64,000 bases of DNA from Pseudomonadota bacterium (GTDB taxonomy: Bacteria > Desulfobacterota > Binatia > Binatales > Binataceae). The first letter of the stretch is position 1. The number at the start of each line of letters is the position of its first letter. The notes under the pieces are model-generated. The model had not been told where the DNA came from and made no database searches. It worked only from the letters and a program-made list of their open reading frames with translations. Of this stretch, positions 17,111 through 25,806 are shown piece after piece. The stretch covers positions 412,853 through 476,852 of the forward strand of contig JAJPKA010000018.1 of assembly GCA_021323945.1 (NCBI GenBank), given 5' to 3'. A program made the position numbers and the translations under genes.

Positions 17111-18298
17111 ATGCTTGCCTATATAGACGTATATCGGCGCCAAAAGGCCTCGCTGCTGAATCCTTGGGAACAAATTACCTCTCAATCCAAGGAAGAAGCC
17201 GATGGCTTAGTTGCTCTCTTGTACGCGATCGTAGACTCCTCGGAGGACGCGATCGTCAGCAAAACCCTCGATGGTATTGTCACTTCGTGGAATCGGAGTG
17301 CCGAGCGAATTTTTGGCTATACCGCCGAGGAAATAATCGGCCGATCTATCACCGTGATAATTCCACCTGAACGACTGGAAGAGGAAGAGTACGTCCTCGG
17401 CTGCCTGCGGTCCGGCAACAAGGTCGAGCATTTTGAAACGGTGCGCTTAACCAAGGACGGGCGCCGTATTGATGTCTCCTTGACAGTTTCGCCGATTAAA
17501 GACTCGACCGGCCGGATCATAGGCGCCTCCAAGATTGCGCGCGATATTACGGAGCGGAAGCGCCTGGAACAAGAACGCGAACTCGTGCATCAGCAGCTTC
17601 TTGCAACCCTTGCGGCGCGTGACGACCTGATCGCAATCGCAGCTCATGAGCTCCGTAACCCCCTCAACGTGCTCACACTAATGTGGCAGTTGATGGGCCG
17701 CGTACTCGGCCAACCCGAGAAAGCGGATCGCGCCAAACAGCTTTTCGAGAAGTCTCGGGCGCAACTCGAGAGATTAAATAGCTTGGTCGATCGCTTATTC
17801 GATGTGGCACGAGTTCAAGGAGGGGCCCTTGACCTCTACTGGGAAAAGTTTGATTTATGCGAGCTCATTCAGCAGATCATCAATCGCTTTGTGGTGGAAA
17901 ATCCCGATGTGGCGATCTCGAGCGAACTAGAGCCGCGCATAATGGGAACGTGGGATCGGATTCGGGTTGACCAGGTAATCACCAACTTGTTGTCTAATGC
18001 CATTAAATACAGCAATGGGAACCCCGTTGCGGTGAACGCCTCCACTGTCAAAGGCCATGCCTTGGTGAAGGTTCGAGATAGCGGCCTCGGGATTGCTCGC
18101 GAAGATCTCGGCCGAATTTTCGACCGCTTCGCACGGGCCAGGACCGCGGTGCCGAACAGGGGCCTGGGAATCGGACTGTGGATTACGAAGCAGATCGTCG
18201 CCGCCCATGGCGGGACCATATCAGCGGAGAGCGAGGTCGGAAGGGGTTCGATCTTCACGGTTCGGCTGCCATTGAATGCGAATGGACGCGCTCCCTAA
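17111..18298 (+). CDS. PAS-domain sensor histidine kinase
   Basis: A soluble hybrid-free histidine kinase, 395 aa from the ATG at 17111, which has GGAGGGCC just upstream; a start at 17015 would add 32 residues. Domains in order: PAS (about residues 36-155, 'LYAIVDSSEDAIVSKTLDGIVTSWN' to 'GASKIARDITERKRLEQE'), HisKA dimerisation helix with phospho-acceptor His179 in 'AAHELRNPLN', and HATPase_c with 'DQVITNLLSNAIKYS' (N box), 'VRDSGLGIA' (G1), 'IFDRFAR' (F box) and 'GLGIGLWITKQIVAAHGG' (G2). No transmembrane segment or receiver domain is visible, and no response regulator lies adjacent, so it is an orphan kinase. The only receiver in the window is the NtrC-type protein at 48.2-49.5 kb. Confidence 0.92.
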   Translation: MLAYIDVYRRQKASLLNPWEQITSQSKEEADGLVALLYAIVDSSEDAIVSKTLDGIVTSWNRSAERIFGYTAEEIIGRSITVIIPPERLEEEEYVLGCLRSGNKVEHFETVRLTKDGRRIDVSLTVSPIKDSTGRIIGASKIARDITERKRLEQERELVHQQLLATLAARDDLIAIAAHELRNPLNVLTLMWQLMGRVLGQPEKADRAKQLFEKSRAQLERLNSLVDRLFDVARVQGGALDLYWEKFDLCELIQQIINRFVVENPDVAISSELEPRIMGTWDRIRVDQVITNLLSNAIKYSNGNPVAVNASTVKGHALVKVRDSGLGIAREDLGRIFDRFARARTAVPNRGLGIGLWITKQIVAAHGGTISAESEVGRGSIFTVRLPLNANGRAP

Positions 18299-18394
18299 CG
18301 CGCCAGGATGTGGATGTTCGGGTCCAGAGCAGGTGGGCGATGAGAAAAGGCTCGGGAAATCTCGCCGCCTGCACCAGTGCAAATGACAGAAAGC

Positions 18395-18426
18395 GCGACT
18401 TCGAGGTTCCTTCGAGTCGCAATTTT
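18395..18426 (+). terminator. Candidate terminator after the histidine kinase
   Basis: GCGACT (18395-18400) pairs with AGTCGC (18415-18420), with extra inner pairing, and is followed directly by AATTTT. It lies about 100 nt after the kinase stop. The rest of the 330-nt gap up to 18630 holds a GC-rich dyad near 18580-18602 but no gene. Confidence 0.5.
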
Positions 18427-18629
18427 AGAGATGCGAGCGCTTCGCGACTATAGCAGATGGTTTTTGACCCGATCTTCGGCTAACAAGCGGCCAGCCGGCT
18501 ATCGCTTTTGTCCATGAAGGTAGGGGGCCTGTTCAAAGGTTTTTGCCGAAAGCAGGTGATGTTTCTGTCATGGCCAAGGCGGCCGAGGACGCCCCCGGCG
18601 GCCCAGAGTTTTGGTGAGTGTATTCTAAA

Positions 18630-19310
18630 ATGAGTTCATCCTCCGGCAACCGTGAGCCAAATGCGGGAGCACCTGCTTCGATGCCTTATCCTGATTGGCG
18701 AAATATCGCTCAGTTACGATTTCCCGAGCTGATGCAACTCTATCGACCCGAGGCCGCGAGCCATGTCGCGCATTTTTACCAGGATGACCGAGTAGTGATC
18801 GAGAATATTGTCGATCTCGCCCGAAAGGCGCTGGACTGTGGCAGTTCGGTTGTCCTGGTGGCGACGAAGGATCATTTGCGCGAGATTTTCCAGCGGATCG
18901 GTCCGAAGCTTGATCTTGAGTCTCTGCGCGCCAAGCGCCGCTATATCGCGGCCGATGCTGCCCAGGCGCTATCTCGGCTGATGCTCCACGGCTGTCCCGA
19001 CGAAACGAAGTTTAATGAAGTTATCGGTGCGACCATCATTCAAGCAGCCAAACGTAGCACAAACGACTTTGTTCTGGCCTTTGGTGAAATGGTCGCGCTG
19101 CTGTGCGCGGAAGATAAGCCAGACGCTGCCTGGTTGCTGGAGCGATTTTGGAATCGGCTTGCATGTCGTCAACCCTTGTCGCTCTATTGTGTGTACTCGC
19201 TCGACTGCCTTGATACGGAGCGTACCTTTGACCACATCGTGCGGCTCTCCGCCGAACATAATCTGGTAGTCCCATCAGAACTTGTTGGGTTGAGCGTTAA
19301 ATCGCCGTGA
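18630..19310 (+). CDS. MEDS (DcmR-like sensory) domain protein
   Basis: A 226-aa stand-alone sensory protein. The core 'ASHVAHFYQDDRVVIENIVDLARKALDCGSSVVLVATKDH' (about residues 45-85) matches the opening of the MEDS domain (HxxxFYxxDxxLxxxxxxFxxxGLxxGxxxxxxATxxH). 'FVLAFGEMVALLCAEDKPDAAWLLERFWNRLACRQPLSLYCVYSL' matches its second half, in which other family members read GEMVxLLW..G....AxxLExLWN. The domain was named from the dichloromethane regulator DcmR and methanogen/methylotroph kinases and is thought to sense hydrocarbon derivatives. Here it has no output domain, so it may dock on the nearby PAS kinase (inference). ATG at 18630 chosen; an in-frame GTG is at 18618. Confidence 0.83.
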   Translation: MSSSSGNREPNAGAPASMPYPDWRNIAQLRFPELMQLYRPEAASHVAHFYQDDRVVIENIVDLARKALDCGSSVVLVATKDHLREIFQRIGPKLDLESLRAKRRYIAADAAQALSRLMLHGCPDETKFNEVIGATIIQAAKRSTNDFVLAFGEMVALLCAEDKPDAAWLLERFWNRLACRQPLSLYCVYSLDCLDTERTFDHIVRLSAEHNLVVPSELVGLSVKSP

Positions 19311-19389
19311 CAATTTGTCACGCACTTGCCGCCGCTTTGCTGAGACTTGAGGAGCTGCTTAGTAGCTAGGAGGCGGCGGTGGCACTTCT

Positions 19390-21036
19390 TCAGGGGCGCA
19401 GGACAATGTCAGACAACGGGTCAGTGACCGGGGATGCGAGAGCCCGCTCCGGGGCTTCCCATTTTTCATTCCGGGTGATGCGCCGTATTGCCCTTTCAAT
19501 GTTGCGCTCGGCGACCGCGGCAATCGTATGCGAGGGATTGGCTCCGATGGCCACTGGAATTGCTGCACCGTCCAAAACGAACAGCCCCGGGTAACCAAAT
19601 ACCTCGCCGTCGGGAGTCAGCACACCCGAAGCAGGCGACTCGGCAAGTGGGCAGCCGCCTAGATTGTGCACCGTTACAGGAATATGGAGAAGCTCCCAAA
19701 ACGGGTTGAAGGCTGCCTTCCCGCCCATCGCTTGCGCCAAGGCCTTGACGAAAGCAGTTTCAGCATCGTAGAGGGGCATGTTCGCTTGCACGTCCCATTG
19801 AACTTCGAGAGCGAAAGTCAAAGGATGCAGCGCCAGGCGGCCATTTGCCTGATCTCGCCCCATCGCCAGAAAAACGGCTGAATGCTCCGCGTCGGGGTGC
19901 GGTCCGGGGATTGGGGCGTTGCGCCGCAGCACCTCATCTAAATCGAACCGAGACAGGGTTCGCACTCCCGCCAGCAACTTGTTACCGGGGTTGAGGATCT
20001 GTAGCAGACTGCCAATTTGGCTTGGGTAGCCGCCCTCCTCGACGATGAACCAGATGTTTGGCTGACCATCTCCGCGAGCATTTACAATGCCGGAAGTGAT
20101 CGTCGGCCCTTCACTCGGCTTGAACGGCTCGCGCGTGTTGAAAGCAAAAGCCAAAAAATCGCCATTGCCGGAATAGTTGGCCCCGAGGCGAGAGCTCAGG
20201 TGAGGCAGGGTCCTAAACTGGTCGCGACAACGCAGGAGAAGTTCCGTCGAGTTCACCGCACCGGCACACAGGAATGCGTACCTCGCGTTCAATTCCCTGG
20301 GCGTTCCGTTGTCCCGATAGTCGGTAAAATGCACCCGATAGCCCCCATCGACGGTTTGCTCGATACGTGTCACCTCACATTGCGTTTCTATCCGAGCCCC
20401 TTTGTCTTGGGCGATTTTGAGATAATTCAAATCGAGCGTGTTTTTCGCATGATAGTTGCATCCAATATCGCATTCGCCGCAGTATCTACAGCCTTCCTGC
20501 AGCGCACCAAATTTATTCAGGTGGGGGGCTTGAGGCTCGCCGAAATCCACCGCGATATTGGGCAAACAAAACTGGGCGGAACGGCCCATCGCGGCCGCAA
20601 TTCGCTGCATCAGAATCGTTTTGGCTGGCATTCCCAGGAACTTTGACGCGGTGATCGGCTTGATATCGAGCATATAGGCGACAAGATCGTAGTAGGGATC
20701 TAACAGCTGGCGGTTGTAACCCGTTGGCCAGCCGTTTTGAAACACTTCGTGTGGAGCCCGCAAATGGACATTCGCGTATATCAGCGAACCACCACCTAGT
20801 CCGGCTCCCTGCACTACCATCATCTGCGAGAAGTGCTTGAGCTCGAACAGGCCTTGGCCCACCTGCCATAACCAACCTGCAGCCGGATCTTTCCAATCAC
20901 GCGGAAACGAATTCCGATCGTAGCGTCGGCCGCGCTCGATCACCGTCACCGCACAGTCGGCCTGAGCCAGGCGGCACGCCGCAACCGCGCCACCAAAACC
21001 GCTACCAATCACAACCGCATCGTAAGTAGTCGCCAT
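19390..21036 (-). CDS. GMC-family oxidoreductase, cholesterol-oxidase-like
   Basis: A 548-aa FAD enzyme. The N-terminal 'YDAVVIGSGFGGAVAACRLAQ' (GxGxxG at residues 11-16) and 'TVIERGRRYDRNSFPRDW' form the FAD fold. 'VVQGAGLGGGSLIYANVHLR' (about 76-95) is the GMC signature region. The C-terminal 'HNLGGCPLAESPASGVLTPDGEVFGYPGLFVLDGAAIPVAIGANPSHTIAAVAERNIE' carries the catalytic His/Asn of the type I cholesterol-oxidase branch. A Cys-rich insert 'GCRYCGECDIGCNYHAKNTLDLNYL' (about 180-205) also occurs in this branch. It may oxidise a sterol-like or other bulky alcohol; the electron acceptor is uncertain. Convergent with the MEDS gene (80 nt apart). Confidence 0.88.
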   Translation of the reverse strand: MATTYDAVVIGSGFGGAVAACRLAQADCAVTVIERGRRYDRNSFPRDWKDPAAGWLWQVGQGLFELKHFSQMMVVQGAGLGGGSLIYANVHLRAPHEVFQNGWPTGYNRQLLDPYYDLVAYMLDIKPITASKFLGMPAKTILMQRIAAAMGRSAQFCLPNIAVDFGEPQAPHLNKFGALQEGCRYCGECDIGCNYHAKNTLDLNYLKIAQDKGARIETQCEVTRIEQTVDGGYRVHFTDYRDNGTPRELNARYAFLCAGAVNSTELLLRCRDQFRTLPHLSSRLGANYSGNGDFLAFAFNTREPFKPSEGPTITSGIVNARGDGQPNIWFIVEEGGYPSQIGSLLQILNPGNKLLAGVRTLSRFDLDEVLRRNAPIPGPHPDAEHSAVFLAMGRDQANGRLALHPLTFALEVQWDVQANMPLYDAETAFVKALAQAMGGKAAFNPFWELLHIPVTVHNLGGCPLAESPASGVLTPDGEVFGYPGLFVLDGAAIPVAIGANPSHTIAAVAERNIERAIRRITRNEKWEAPERALASPVTDPLSDIVLRP

Positions 21037-21358
21037 GCGAAACTCGCTGTTAGCAGCCGGGCTCAGCGCGATCCAAGCTCAGCGCCTTGCACGGCTCGGC
21101 AGAGGTATTTTTTCTGTCGTTTCAATAACAAAAAGTGCGCCTGACGCGCGATGATGATTGACCCGAGCCATTTGAACGACGACTTGAGGCCCGAAGTTAT
21201 CCGCAGAGGGAGAAATTGCCTGCTTTCGGAACGCTTGTGTCCACTTACTTAGCCAGACAGCATCTTCGACCAGGCCGTACTTTTTAGCTCAAGCCTCCTA
21301 CCCTTGCGGCTCCAGGCGAGTGGCAAGCGGTTGGCTGTGCGGTGGGAAATCAAATGAT
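21037..21358. other. Intergenic stretch between the GMC gene and tRNA-Gly
   Basis: About 320 nt that should hold the promoters of the minus-strand GMC gene and the minus-strand tRNA's 3' flank. I see no gene, strong dyad or recognisable operator here. Confidence 0.4.
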
Positions 21359-21433
<75 letters not shown>

Positions 21434-21540
21434 TCGACCTATGATTGTGATCTCTTGGCAGAGCTTTTTCAAGTCTTTTTTATCACCAGCTGATGGAGCG
21501 GGTTGTAGCAGCCGCTTGGGATGCGATAAACGGAAAACTT

Positions 21541-22332
21541 ATGAAGCCGAGCATTAGCCCGCTCCATCGCCAATACCAAGATTCGAGCAATTTCCGCAAA
21601 AGAGCCGCCCTGGTCGGTAGATTCAGCACCAATCGGTATTCGTGGTACCGATGGGTCTATGATCAGTTCTATCCTTTGCCGGACGATGCCGCTGTACTCG
21701 AGTTGGGATGCGGACCAGGCAGTCTTTGGAAGCGAAACCTCGACCGCATTCCCGTGAACTGGAAGATTGTTCTGTCGGACTTCTCGGCAGGCATGTTGCG
21801 AGACTGCCAACAAAATTTGGGCTCGGCCGTCTCGCGCTTCCTGTCCTGCCAGCTCGATGCGTCGCGACTCCCATTCCGCGCAGCCCGCTTTGATGCGGTA
21901 ATCGCGAATATGATGTTTTATCACGTGGAGGATCGGGCCGCCGCACTGCGCGATATTCGGCGGGTGCTGCGCGCGGATGGTCACTTTTATGCCACGACGA
22001 CCGGAACAGAATATATGCGGGAGCTGAACGCCGTCGCGACCCGCATTTTACAGGTTCCTCGTTATGCGCCCTCTGCTCAACGCTTCGGGCTCGAAAACGG
22101 TATCGAGCAGCTACGAGCAGAGTTCGCCAACGTTGAGCTTAGACGTTATGAAAATGAACTACGCGTCAACGAGGTCCAGCCTCTGATCGACTATTTCGCG
22201 TCGATGGAGCCGCTGATAGCGCCACGCGCCGAACGATGGGATGAGCTGCGCGACTATTTTCAGCGCCAGATTGATGAACGGGGGGAGATAGTGATTCCAA
22301 TTGAGGTGGGAATGCTGATTGCCCACCTTTGA
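21541..22332 (+). CDS. Class I SAM-dependent methyltransferase (first of a pair)
   Basis: A 263-aa Rossmann-fold methyltransferase. The SAM-binding motif I is 'AAVLELGCGPGSLW' (about residues 53-66), with motif II acidic residue near 'KIVLSDFSAGML' and motif IV region 'FDAVIANMMFYHVEDRAAALRDIRRVLRADGHFYATT'. The C-terminal half, 'VNEVQPLIDYFASME', is typical of type-11 methyltransferases with a small lid domain. I use the ATG at 21541; an in-frame ATG at 21493 would add 16 residues. The stop overlaps the start of a second methyltransferase, so the two are probably co-translated. Substrate unknown. Confidence 0.87.
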   Translation: MKPSISPLHRQYQDSSNFRKRAALVGRFSTNRYSWYRWVYDQFYPLPDDAAVLELGCGPGSLWKRNLDRIPVNWKIVLSDFSAGMLRDCQQNLGSAVSRFLSCQLDASRLPFRAARFDAVIANMMFYHVEDRAAALRDIRRVLRADGHFYATTTGTEYMRELNAVATRILQVPRYAPSAQRFGLENGIEQLRAEFANVELRRYENELRVNEVQPLIDYFASMEPLIAPRAERWDELRDYFQRQIDERGEIVIPIEVGMLIAHL

Positions 22333-23009
22333 AGGGGCATTGGACGGCCACACCAGTGGACAAAATCAAGGAATTGGTCCGACGACATTGGGACAGGCGG
22401 GCGGCTGAGTTCGACAAAGAGGCCAGTCATGGTCTCCTCAATGATCGGCAATCACGAGCCTGGCACGACTTGATTGGTCGCGTCATTGGTACCGGAGCTC
22501 TGGATGTGCTCGACATCGGATGTGGCACGGGCTTCCTTTCGCTATTGCTGGCAGAGTTTGGGCATCACGTGGTTGGAATTGACTTTGCTGAGTCAATGCT
22601 GACAGCTGCACGTCGCAAGGCCGCGGCTCGTGGGCTCGATATAGATTTTCGTTATGCTGACGCCGAAGCGCCGAACTTCGCGCCTGGCAGCTTTGATTTG
22701 GTCGTCGAGCGGCACGTCCTCTGGACTTTGCCCCGGCCAATGCTGGCACTCGACAGTTGGCGTCAGCTTCTGCGCGAACGTGGCAGGCTTTTGCTGATCG
22801 AGGGTCAATGGAAGGGAATGGTGCCCCGCGATGAGTACATCGAGATCGCCGATCAACTGCCATTCTTTGGCGGAAGGCCCGATAAGGAGGTTGCTGAGCT
22901 CATCCGTTCGTGCGGATTTACTTTCGTTGCAACCGAGCCGCTGATGGAGGCTGATCTATGGCTCGAAACTCCCACCCATATGCGCTACCTGGTAATTGCC
23001 CGGCGATGA
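22329..23009 (+). CDS. Class I SAM-dependent methyltransferase (second of a pair)
   Basis: A 226-aa methyltransferase. Motif I 'LDVLDIGCGTGFLSLLLAEFGHHVVGIDFAESML' (about residues 58-91) is textbook, then 'DIDFRYADAEAPNFAPGSFDLVVERHVLWTLPRPMLALDSWRQLLRERGRLLLIEGQW'. The N-terminal 'VRRHWDRRAAEFDKEASHG' resembles the corrinoid/nickel-associated and lipid methyltransferases found in several environmental phyla (from memory, weak). A TTG start overlaps the stop of the previous gene (TTGA); a GTG at 22356 is an alternative start. It is sequence-divergent from its neighbour, so the pair is not a simple recent duplication. Confidence 0.85.
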   Translation: MKGHWTATPVDKIKELVRRHWDRRAAEFDKEASHGLLNDRQSRAWHDLIGRVIGTGALDVLDIGCGTGFLSLLLAEFGHHVVGIDFAESMLTAARRKAAARGLDIDFRYADAEAPNFAPGSFDLVVERHVLWTLPRPMLALDSWRQLLRERGRLLLIEGQWKGMVPRDEYIEIADQLPFFGGRPDKEVAELIRSCGFTFVATEPLMEADLWLETPTHMRYLVIARR

Positions 23010-23201
23010 CATGGACTCGGCCGAATGAATCAAAGCGTCGACAAGAGCAGGTCTACGCTCCGGCCACCGCCAAGAGACTAACGCCACCACCGCTGGTGCA
23101 CAGTCGCGCAACGATCTAGGCTCTAGAAGCGGAAGTTTGGCGTGTTTGCGTGAGCGCGGAGAAGAAGTCGTCAGACAGGATTCTTTGCGGTTCTCCGTCA
23201 C

Positions 23202-23720
23202 GTGGAAGTCGGATTGACCTCAGAAAGGGGTCGAACGTCACCAACCGCCCTGGGGCTGGTACTAGGGCTACTTTTCCCGGGGCTGGCCGCGGCGGTTTTT
23301 GACGGATGCGTCGCAGTAAAAGCTTCCCCACCGAAACCAGCGGTCGAACTTTCAGGGGTGTGGCGCGGTGAATCGCTGCTGACACCGTGCGGGTGGATTG
23401 GGCATTCAGAGAGCGTCTGCAACGCGATGAATTTAATAACGTTTACGCTGATTCAGTCTGACGCGCAGCTCCGCGGTCGCTACACTTGCGCTTACGGGAA
23501 TTATATCTGCCGTCATGACGGGTTGGATCGGTCGGGATATATCACGTCAGGCCACGTGAGCGGACGGCGGCTGACGATGCGCGTGATGATTCCCGCAGAC
23601 GTCTCAAGTTGCATGTTTTATGGAACTGCCACTCAGGGGCAGATAGTCGGTCGCTACATATGCTATGAAGGGGGCGGCATCGCTGAAGAAGGAGATTGGC
23701 GCGTGGTCAGAGTTTACTGA
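23202..23720 (+). CDS. Predicted exported protein of unknown function
   Basis: A 172-aa protein not recognised by family. The GTG start gives a hydrophobic segment 'SPTALGLVLGLLFPGLAAAVFDGC' (about residues 13-36), consistent with a signal peptide and perhaps lipidation or cleavage before Cys36. The mature part contains 'GVWRGESLLTPCGW' and paired 'GRYTCAYGNYICRHDG' / 'VGRYICYEGGG' segments, suggesting a lipocalin-like small beta barrel with disulfides. This is inference from the alternating Gly-Arg-Tyr strands only. No clear ribosome-binding site. It follows the methyltransferase pair by 190 nt. Confidence 0.55.
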   Translation: MEVGLTSERGRTSPTALGLVLGLLFPGLAAAVFDGCVAVKASPPKPAVELSGVWRGESLLTPCGWIGHSESVCNAMNLITFTLIQSDAQLRGRYTCAYGNYICRHDGLDRSGYITSGHVSGRRLTMRVMIPADVSSCMFYGTATQGQIVGRYICYEGGGIAEEGDWRVVRVY

Positions 23721-24067
23721 ACAGTAGTGCGTGCTCGAACGCGACTCGGTCAAAGCAGCTTGCACAAAAGATTCCGACCGATCGAACTGAGCTACTGCGT
23801 GACTTATTTTGCCGATGCGGGCCATACAACGTCAGCCAATGCCCTGGACCAGCGAGAGACCCGACAGCGAGGCTGCTTTTGCGTAGCGTAATGAGCGGCG
23901 GATGCCGCTAATAGCGCCGCTTGATAATTCAGCTGCGCGGACAAAGACCGGCGTCGTGCCCTAAATCGAGCGATCTTGAAGAGAGCTATCCCGCGATGGT
24001 ACGGCAATCCCCGCTCGGCGTGGCGAGGCCACAGCGAGGCGTGGGAGTTATCTGACGGAGCGTTACA
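23721..24067. other. Intergenic stretch before the MBL-fold gene
   Basis: About 350 nt without a supported gene. One small hairpin is present, AGCGGC-GGAT-GCCGCT (23894-23909). Short open frames here (for example 23696-23911) lack protein-like features. Confidence 0.4.
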
Positions 24068-25051
24068 ATGTCACAGGTTGCGAGCAAGAGACCATATACC
24101 AAGGGTCTCCATGATTTGGGCAATGGTTGTTACGGATGGCTTCAGCCCGACGGTTCGTGGGGATGGAGTAATGCTGGTCTGATAGCGGACGGCCGCGAAT
24201 CGCTGCTAGTGGATACGCTATTCGATCTCAAACTGACAGCTGAAATGCTAGAGGGTATGCGCAAGGCTGAGCCGAAGGCTGCCGCGCGGATCGGCACCTT
24301 GGTAAATACTCACTCGAACGGCGATCATACGTTCGGGAATCAGCTCGTGCGGGGCGCCGAGATCATTGCTTCCAAGGCCTGCGCTGAAGAAATGCGGCGC
24401 GATAATGGAGTCCAGCGCCTCGCAGAGATGAAAAGGGCAGCGATCTCAGATTCAGATAGCGACGCAAGTGCGTTTCTTAGACAGATCTTCGCCCCGTTCG
24501 ACTTTGAAGGGATCGAAGTGACGATGCCGACATTGACCTTCGAAGGCGAACTTGTACGACAGGTGGGAAACAAAATTGTCCGGATAATCGAGGTGGGACC
24601 CGCCCACACCCGTGGCGACGTCCTGGTTTATGTACCAGCCGATCGTGTCATGTTTACCGGCGATATGCTTTTCATCAATGGTCATCCTATTATTTGGGCG
24701 GGTCCGGTAAGCAATTGGATCAAAGCTTGCCGGTTGATGCTCGAGCTTGATCTTGAAGCCATCGTTCCTGGCCACGGTCCGATCACCGACAAGCACGGTG
24801 TTACGGCCGTAAAGCAATACCTGGAATACATTGCAGCCGAAGCACGCCGACGCTTTGACGCCGGTATGTCGGTGTTCGAAGCGGCCCAGGATATCTCGCT
24901 CAGCGATTATGCGTCCTGGGGGGACAGCGAGAGAATCGTGGTCAATGTCGCGACTCTATATCGAGAGTTTTCGGGCGGTCAGCCAACGACTGATATCCGT
25001 GCCGATCTGTTCGACATGATGGCCAGGTTACGAAAAAGTCGTCGTCATTGA
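24068..25051 (+). CDS. MBL-fold metallo-hydrolase with HxNxDH motif
   Basis: A 327-aa metallo-beta-lactamase-fold protein. After 'SWGWSNAGLIADGRESLLVDTLFD' comes 'LVNTHSNGDHTFGNQ', the metal-binding motif in which the second His of HxHxDH is replaced by Asn (H-S-N-G-D-H). Further ligands are seen in 'VGPAHTRGDVLVYVPADRVMFTGDMLF' (His and bridging Asp) and 'IVPGHGPITDKHG'. The rest of the site is intact, so the protein is likely active but with altered metal site 1. Similar T-H-x-N-G-D-H motifs occur in a known branch of the superfamily (from memory). Substrate unknown: thioesters, lactones and phosphodiesters are all used by relatives. A gamma-glutamylcyclotransferase-like gene follows 28 nt later. 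Confidence 0.87.
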   Translation: MSQVASKRPYTKGLHDLGNGCYGWLQPDGSWGWSNAGLIADGRESLLVDTLFDLKLTAEMLEGMRKAEPKAAARIGTLVNTHSNGDHTFGNQLVRGAEIIASKACAEEMRRDNGVQRLAEMKRAAISDSDSDASAFLRQIFAPFDFEGIEVTMPTLTFEGELVRQVGNKIVRIIEVGPAHTRGDVLVYVPADRVMFTGDMLFINGHPIIWAGPVSNWIKACRLMLELDLEAIVPGHGPITDKHGVTAVKQYLEYIAAEARRRFDAGMSVFEAAQDISLSDYASWGDSERIVVNVATLYREFSGGQPTTDIRADLFDMMARLRKSRRH

Positions 25052-25079
25052 GTGTCTGAAACGCGAACAGGACGGTCCC

Positions 25080-25475
25080 GTGCCATCACAATCAGTCAGC
25101 CAAGTGAGTGAAACGTCACGACCGATCGTGAACCGACCTGCCGAGGAAAGGGCGCTGTTCGTTTATGGCAGCCTGTTAGACCCGATTCGCCGCCACGAAA
25201 TAATCGGCCATCCGGTGCAGACCACCCCCGCCACAATCGAAGATTATGAATTGGGCCGCGGCCGCTATTTCTTTATCCGTCGCTGCCCGGGCACAAGGAC
25301 GACGGGACTCCTGCTCCTGAACCTGAGTGCCGATGACTTCAAGCGGCTGGACCGGTACGAAGAGCTTCCGCGCTTGTACACGCGCGAAAGAGTTATTGTG
25401 TCGGACCGACAGGGCAACAAGTTAAGATGCTGGACGTATCTGCCGACTCCTCTCCTTCTGAGGGGGCGCAGGTAG
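25080..25475 (+). CDS. Gamma-glutamylcyclotransferase / AIG2-like protein
   Basis: A 131-aa protein of the GGCT/AIG2 fold. The signature 'LFVYGSLLDPIRRHEIIGH' (about residues 26-44) has the Y-G-S-L substrate-binding loop. 'PATIEDYELGRGRYFFIRRCPGTRTTGLLLLNLSADDFKRLDRYEEL' carries the fold's catalytic Glu position (in 'RYEEL'). The chain ends 'NKLRCWTYLPTPLLLRGRR', slightly short, with an unusual Leu/Arg tail. Members cyclise gamma-glutamyl-linked amines to 5-oxoproline; the exact substrate is not predictable. It starts with GTG and lies 28 nt after the MBL gene on the same strand. Confidence 0.83.
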   Translation: MPSQSVSQVSETSRPIVNRPAEERALFVYGSLLDPIRRHEIIGHPVQTTPATIEDYELGRGRYFFIRRCPGTRTTGLLLLNLSADDFKRLDRYEELPRLYTRERVIVSDRQGNKLRCWTYLPTPLLLRGRR

Positions 25476-25749
25476 ATCACCGAGCGACCGTCCGGTATCT
25501 GTCCTCAGCCGCGCCCATCGCGCATCGCCGAATTGGCCAGGCGTATCAGTCCCCTGATGGTTGGGCAGGACGACCTGGTTAAGGGAAGAGCGGTCCAAAA
25601 CGTGATACAGGCTGGAACGTGTCGGTTTCGGCCGCACATTGCATGCAGTCAGACGAGGGATGCTAAACCATCGTTGAGCGCTATAGATGTCTGCCCCGGC
25701 CCCATTTTTACTGAGGCCAGACGCCCGCGTTCCATCGGGCACAGATGAC

Positions 25750-25783
25750 CGAGCGCGCAACCGAATCCAAGGTTGCGCGCTCG
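25750..25783. terminator. Strong bidirectional hairpin between convergent genes
   Basis: A perfect 13-bp stem: CGAGCGCGCAACC (25750-25762) pairs with GGTTGCGCGCTCG (25771-25783) around an 8-nt loop. On the plus strand it is followed by CATTTTC. It lies in the 331-nt gap between the convergent stops of the cyclotransferase (25475) and phasin (25807), closer to the phasin side. It is the most stable dyad I found in the window and probably ends transcription from both sides. The remainder of the gap shows no gene. Confidence 0.7.
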
Positions 25784-25806
25784 CATTTTCAGATGCTGCA
25801 ATCTCC

